Assembly: GCF_002865645.1 (NCBI RefSeq)
Contig: NW_020194546.1
Location: 186,001 to 250,000, forward strand
Reading direction: 5' to 3'
DNA: 64,000 bases
Source: Hyaloscypha bicolor E
Lineage: Eukaryota > Ascomycota > Leotiomycetes > Helotiales > Hyaloscyphaceae
Position numbers and translations under genes: made by a program
Notes under the pieces: generated by a model
What the model saw: only the letters and a program-made list of their open reading frames with translations
Database searches by the model: none
Told to the model about the DNA's origin: nothing
Part shown: in pieces, positions 58,701-64,000 of the stretch
How the letters are laid out: the number at the start of each line of letters is the position of its first letter
How positions within the stretch are numbered: position 1 is the stretch's first letter

Positions 58701-59671
58701 ATGGCATCACCATTGGTGTCCAAATATCCACAATGCCTATCCTACATCCGTCGCATGACAGGCAGCTTAAGAGACGTCTTCCAAGTCCCCAGCCATCAGC
58801 AAACCCGGGGAAAGAAGAGGCTTGTTAAAGTCTCAACCGTAAAGGTTCACCTTCTTCAGAATGTGCCTGGCTATGGTCGGAGAGGTAGGCAACTGTGCCA
58901 AGGCCACTGCCCAAGACTGCGCAATACTAATCTGCGGACAGGAGCTGTGATTCCAGTGACGACTGGGATGATGAGGAATATTTGGTACCCGAAGAAGATG
59001 GCAGAGTACGTGACAAACGACAAACTTCAGCAGCTTGGGGTGAAGAAGGATACGACAATAGAGAGAGACTCCACATTCAGAAGCAATACGGAACGAAAGT
59101 TGGATAAGGAGAAAGAGAAGTATGAAAGGACAGTTGCAGCAGCAGAATCGGCAGTGGCTTCAATTGAGCCAGAATCTTCGATCCCAATAGAGCTCGGCTT
59201 GCTGAGTGTGAGACTACCCACCTTTATTCCAGACTCCTAGATTGAGTACTAACTTTTGCATAGCCTGAGCGCTCAATGACTATTCTGGAAAATCTGGTGC
59301 CTCCCAACCTGGATTTCTACAGGGTCCCGGTAACTCCTTCCGAAGCTCCCCAAAAAAGAGTTTCGCCATCTGTACGGTTCAACTCAGTCATATCTGCAGC
59401 TGCAGCAGAAGTCAAGGAAGCACAAAAGCCAGAAGTTACGGGCATATACGGCTCGGTGACCACTACGGATATCGCTGCCAACCTCAAAGCTATATTAGCA
59501 GAGGACGAGGATGGAGTGCGCGTGGTTCTTTCGCCTGAAGATATCACCTTTGTGGAGGAAACCAGCCGGAAAAATGGCGTCAAGCGATTGGGAATATTTG
59601 ATATTGAGATAAGGCTCGATGATGCACCCGATGCTATTAGAAGGACTATTCGAGTCAATGCTCAAGACTGA
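58701..59671 (+). CDS. Mitochondrial large-subunit ribosomal protein bL9m (MrpL50-type)
   Basis: Exons 58701..58884, 58942..59207 and 59264..59671 join in phase to give 285 aa. The second intron has a TACTAAC branch point. The bL9 N-terminal domain is clear: VKVHLLQNVPGYGRRG joined across the first intron to AVIPVTTGMMRNIWYP, equivalent to bacterial L9 (binding 23S-type rRNA). The central helix is charged (RKLDKEKEKYERTVAAA). The C-terminal part has an L9-like segment with LSPEDI and RLGIFDIEIRL. An Arg/Lys-rich leader before residue ~40 may be the mitochondrial targeting signal. The ATG at 58701 is preferred to one 61 codons upstream because the extension looks non-coding. Confidence 0.85.
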
Positions 59672-61132
59672 TCACGAGGGCCGTGTGTACAAAATATTTT
59701 AGAGTCGACAATGTAATATCACGAGAGTGTCCGTCATAGGTCCTCCCGGATACGGTGTGAATAATACAGAGCGAAGAATCAAGGTTCGGGTAAGTTATTG
59801 TTTGAATATGTATGTTATTTGGAGGCGACTGTTGACTGTACGGACTATCCCCAGTTCTACCTTTACTGGATTGGGTCCCGGATTCATGAAGGTGCATATT
59901 ATGCTTACAGGATGTTGCTACAGAGGCAAGCTGATTTGAAATAATGGCACGATTCTGGCCAATCGGGCAAGCTACAGATCCAAAAATTATCAGTTCGATT
60001 ACCATCGGCACTCCAGTTTATTGTCTGGACTATGATGTTTTTTTTTTTTTTGAAGAATCGGTACTTACAACCTCTGGGCCGAAATATTTAGTCTCGACGC
60101 CTGGGCAAACTCGGAAATGAAGGAGCAAGGACGTCCAAGCTGATCACGAGTCACAATCATGAGGGAAGCAATATCCATTTTCTGGACTGACGCTTATGTT
60201 GGTGGTTCGATCCAATACCATTGCTGCGATTCGGCGGGAGAACTGGCCCTGAAATCCAACGTGCCAGACGTGGGTCTTGAAATCTTCAGAGCTTATTGCA
60301 ACATCTTGGACAGACTCATACACTCCTGAGCGGGTCGATAAACTTTGAAGATACCTACACTTGACTTGACGCAGAGTCACCCAGGACGTCTAAATACCTC
60401 ACTGGGCAACTTTCAGCAAGCAACAAATTCTTCCAGCACTCTGATGGGGGCAGGTCTTCAATCACTTCAACAAAAATTTCACAGCACCCCCACGTGACTT
60501 ATATAGCGCAGCAAAATCCGAGATCGGTTGAGGTGGGGGTGACGCTCTGCAGCCAGAGACTGAGTGCTGCAGCAGCCAGTATGTTCTGTCATCTCTCATC
60601 CTTGAGAAGGCGATCTGCTGCTATAGTGAAGTTGAGTTGAGTGAATGCTCAGCATGAGTTCACTACACATACGTCTAGATTTACATCCATGCGGAAGCAG
60701 TGAGCTTGCCCTTCCCTTGCCCACGAGAATGCCCGATTACCGCGGGAGCTTATCGGCACGACGACCCCGCCAAACCGCCTCAGCACTTTTGCTCCCGCAC
60801 ATCCATCACACCCTCACCCTCCCATTCCTTTGGACAAATCTCGCACGATAGCAGAAATACTGGCACATCCAATTGTAAGTTCGCAGCTCTGGTTACTTGC
60901 ACATTTTTTCCTGCAGCTCTTGGTGGAGGAAAAAGCAACTGGGCGAATGATGCAGGCTCGCAGGGAAAAAAAAACTTCCCCCACCTCCAGCCCACCACCT
61001 TAACTTTAGCGTCTTCCGGTCCCTTCAATAACATATCGATCTCGAAAACCTTCTTAGTCTTCTACACGCAACTGATCTCTTTGCTTTCACAGAAATCTAC
61101 GGACCTACTTCATATAACTCGAAACAACAATC
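59672..61132. other. Intergenic region upstream of FBA1
   Basis: Holds a T14 run (60038-60051) and the CT-rich promoter and leader of the aldolase gene. A CCCCCACGTGAC box is at about 60485. No gene is recognised. Confidence 0.5.
60038..60051. repeat. T14 homopolymer
   Basis: Fourteen consecutive T on the plus strand, about 370 bp downstream of the bL9m gene. Confidence 0.9.
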
Positions 61133-62377
61133 ATGGGTGTCAAGGACGTTCTCTCTCGCAAGACCGGTGTCATTGTCGGTGACGATGTGCTGAAGCTCTT
61201 CAACTACGCACAGGAACACAAGTTCGCCATCCCCGCCGTTGTAAGTGATTAGCTTCTGGAGACAGTCAATTGGCAGACGCTTACAAAGATCAGAACGTTA
61301 CCTCTTCCTCCACCGTCGTTGCTACCCTCGAAGCTGCCCGTGATGCCGGTGCACCTATTATCCTCCAAATGTCCCAAGGCGGTGCCGCATACTTCGCAGG
61401 AAAGGTACATAAAATATCTCGCGTGGTGAGAAATCGATTCCTGACGTGTCAATAGGGTGTCGACAATAAGAACCAGGAGGCTTCGATTGCCGGTGCAATT
61501 GCTGGTGCCAACTACATCCGCTCAGTCGCCCCCGCCTACGGTATCCCTGTTGTCCTGCACACCGACCATTGCGCCAAGAAGCTTTTGCCGTGGTTGGATG
61601 GCATGCTTGATGCGGACGAGAAGTATTTCAAGGAGCACGGCGAGCCTCTCTTCTCCAGCCACATGATCGATCTCAGCGAGGAGGCTGTCGACGAGAATAT
61701 TAGCACTACTGCCAAGTACCTGAAGCGCGCTGCCCCAATGAAGCAATGGCTCGAGATGGTAAGCTTACGTATCTAAAACATTTATGTTGTTGGTAACTTC
61801 TGACGTTGCATTGCAGGAGATCGGTATCACCGGTGGTGAGGAGGATGGAGTTAACAACGAGGATGTTGACAACAACTCCCTTTATACCCAACCCGAGGAT
61901 ATCCTGGCTATCTACAAGGCCTTGTCTCCTATCTCGCCATTCTTCTCTATTGCTGCTGGTTTCGGAAATGTCCACGGTGTTTACAAGCCTGGAAATGTCA
62001 AGCTTCACCCTGAGCTCCTTGGCAAGCACCAAAAGTACGTCAAGGATGCCATTGGAGCCAAGGAGGACAAGCCAGTTTTCTTGGTCTTCCACGGAGGATC
62101 TGGATCATCGAAGCAAGAGTACCTGACGGCCATCAGTTATGGTGTTGTCAAGGTTAACCTCGATACCGACTTACAATACGCTTACCTGACGGGTATCCGT
62201 GACTACGTTCTCAAGAAGAAGGACTACATCATGTCTCAAATTGGCAACCCAGATGGCGAGGATAAGCCAAACAAGAAGTACTTCGATCCTCGTGTCTGGG
62301 TTCGTGAAGGTGAGAAGACCATGTCCGCGCGTGTTACTGAGGGTCTTAAGGACTTCAACACTGCTGGACAATTGTAA
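61133..62377 (+). CDS. fba1: Fructose-bisphosphate aldolase, class II
   Basis: Exons 61133..61240, 61294..61404, 61456..61758 and 61817..62377 all meet in phase 0 to give 360 aa (yeast Fba1 is 359). It catalyses the reversible cleavage of fructose 1,6-bisphosphate in glycolysis and gluconeogenesis, in the cytosol. The class II signature is intact: VVLHTDHCAKK (catalytic D110, zinc ligand H111), the NVHGVYKPGNVKL loop with zinc ligand H227, and FHGGSGSS with zinc ligand H266. NLDTDLQYA gives the phosphate-binding region. Length, spacing and all ligands are as expected. High expression is likely, given the C-ending codons and a CT-rich leader. Confidence 0.98.
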
Positions 62378-63365
62378 ACGGCCTGCGATCGCTCCACTGT
62401 TCCGTGATTTGATTGTTTCTTTTGGTGCTGTTACATCGGGATGGGTTGGTAGGGAGAGTGAGATACGTACATAGCCTAGGATGACACAGGTTAGACGAAT
62501 GCAATCCAAAATTGTAACGACTGAAGACGATTTCGAAGTTTGAAGTTGGCCCAAATTTCCTAGACCTCGCTGGGACTTCCAGCTGATGTGCGACAATTTC
62601 TGAACGTCGACCGTTCTAGATGAAGTGAAGTGTCAATGTGGATCCAGAATTGCTAGTTCCATACGCGGTAGGTGTAACCGTGTGACTGAGCCAGTGAACC
62701 TCAATTAGCTAACCTCCCTCTCATGATCAGGGCACATTATATAGAGGCTACCTCGGTACCACAGCAAATTATTACTATCCGTTAAAGTTCTGGGTAAGAC
62801 TTTACATCTTCTCCCCCCTTCCCCTTTTGACCCTAAGCGAGCCCTAAGAGACTCTTTGACTACCTGTAACCCGAGCCAGCTCCGGAAAATGCTCGACAAC
62901 AGGGGATTAAACTCGCAGAGTCGCCCCTCGTATTCGTGTGGTATCTCTAGGAATTTTCTGTCCTGTTTCATAAGTATCCAATGTGACCAATGTGCCCCAA
63001 ATCCGTATTGTGCGGCTCACGTGCAACGCTTCACCCTCCCAGGCACAACTCAACAGGGGTTTGAAGCAACGCGATTCGCAGCGATGACGTCCTGGAAGCG
63101 GCACAACCACACAATTCGTGGGGCAAAAGAGGTCCCTGGCGTGGGGAGATTGGACATCGAAACATTCACCTCAATTCCAAGGACGCAATCTCGCCGCCAC
63201 CTGCGTCCCGTCCCTTCAACATTTGTTGGCCCCCTAACTCGAAAGTGCGCATCACTACTTCTAATTCTTCTAAATCCACACACAGTCAATTTCTAAGAGA
63301 CGGACAAACCACAATCACAACACTGTTGGCAGAGCTGCAATATCCACATCGAAACCACTCGCGAC
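62378..63365. other. Intergenic region
   Basis: 3' end of FBA1 and promoter of the KES1-like gene. Nothing else is recognised. Confidence 0.5.
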
Positions 63366-64000
63366 ATGGCTACGAACGAGAAAGAAGGCGCGGGCGTGTC
63401 TGCACAGAATCGAGGCAGCTGGAGCGCGTTCCTCAAGTCGATTGCGAGCTTCTCAGGGGATCTGTCTTCTCTCACCGCACCTCCATTCATATTATCAAGC
63501 ACTTCTCTGGTAGAGTTCTCCTCGTACTGGGCTGAGCATCCTTCCATTTTCGTGGCCCCAGCGCAAGAATCGGACCCCAAGAAGAGGGCATTGTTGGTGT
63601 TGAAGTGGTTCTTGAGTACATTAAAACAGCAGTATGCTAGTCGAAGTGAGAAGTTTGGGAATGAGAAGAAGCCTTTAAACCCTTTCTTGGGTGAACTATT
63701 CCTTGGGAAATGGGAGGATGAAGCTGGCACAACGGAGCTCGTGTCTGAACAAGTCAGGTGCGTATCTGCTGGTCGTTGAAGAATTGCAATCCCTAACGGA
63801 AGAAGTCACCATCCACCTGTAACCGCCTACCACATCTCGAATAAAAAGCACGGGGTTTATCTACAAGGATACAATGCGCAAAAAGCATCCTTCTCGCGGA
63901 CAATCAACGTGAAGCAAATTGGACACGCTGTATTCGCCATACCAGCATACGACGAAACATACCTCATCACTCTCCCCAATCTACATATCGAAGGTCTCAT
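63366..64000 (+). CDS. kes1: Oxysterol-binding-protein-related protein (Kes1/Osh4-like), 3'-truncated
   Basis: Exon 1 is 63366..63757; exon 2 starts at 63806 and runs off the window. The intron is 48 nt with a CCTAAC branch point. Osh4/Kes1 exchanges ergosterol and PI4P between membranes. The ORD signature [12 protein letters not shown] is formed across the splice junction (S131-H132-H133, the PI4P-contacting histidines). Upstream are the lid-like N-terminal helix ([23 protein letters not shown]) and [12 protein letters not shown]. There is no PH domain before the ORD, so this is the short Osh4 class rather than OSBP-like. The visible part is 195 residues of an expected ~440. Confidence 0.95.

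Overview
This window is nuclear DNA of a filamentous ascomycete (Pezizomycotina). The evidence is compact genes with 48-80 nt GT-AG introns and CTAAC-like branch points, a HET-domain gene, an Alt a 1/Hrip-like secreted protein, a DUF7580-type protein, and fungal forms of SCH9, RSC7, CSC1/RSN1, class II aldolase and KES1. A Leotiomycetes-type genome is my guess only. No CRISPR array, rRNA, convincing tRNA or intact transposase is visible.

Layout. 1-5 kb: 3' part of an ankyrin-PX protein, then an NRAMP metal transporter. 5.4-6.6 kb: a short HET-domain gene, followed by 5.4 kb without a gene. 12-21 kb: conserved core genes (SCH9 kinase on the minus strand, RSC7 chromatin subunit, a deaminase-fold protein). 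21-34 kb: a looser accessory stretch with two small secreted proteins, a glutathione transferase, two unrecognised small proteins, and diverged repeats with a decayed gene fragment. 34-45 kb: a fungal-specific 559-aa protein, a zinc-type oxidoreductase carrying an apparent one-base frameshift, and a CSC1/RSN1 membrane channel. 46-55 kb: a divergent pair with only 277 bp between start codons, a DUF7580-type protein on the minus strand and a 1817-residue multidomain protein on the plus strand. 56-64 kb: core genes again (membrane-anchored UBP16-like deubiquitinase, mitochondrial ribosomal protein bL9m, aldolase FBA1, start of the sterol-binding protein KES1).

Gene relationships. Genes are monocistronic and spliced, and there are no operons. 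The most notable locus is the divergent pair at 46.2-55.0 kb. The plus-strand gene joins a fungal N-terminal region, C2H2-type fingers, a C2 domain, a degenerate FYVE finger, a PX domain, a SAM-like segment and an SH3 domain, which suggests a membrane-recruited signalling scaffold. Its partner belongs to a fungal family with a helical N-terminus and a C-terminal DUF7580 domain. Two otherwise good genes (19.2-20.9 kb and 36.7-38.1 kb) each need a single-base frame change, so assembly errors or recent inactivation should be considered. Exon boundaries below were worked out by hand from splice consensus, reading phase and family similarity; none has transcript support here.
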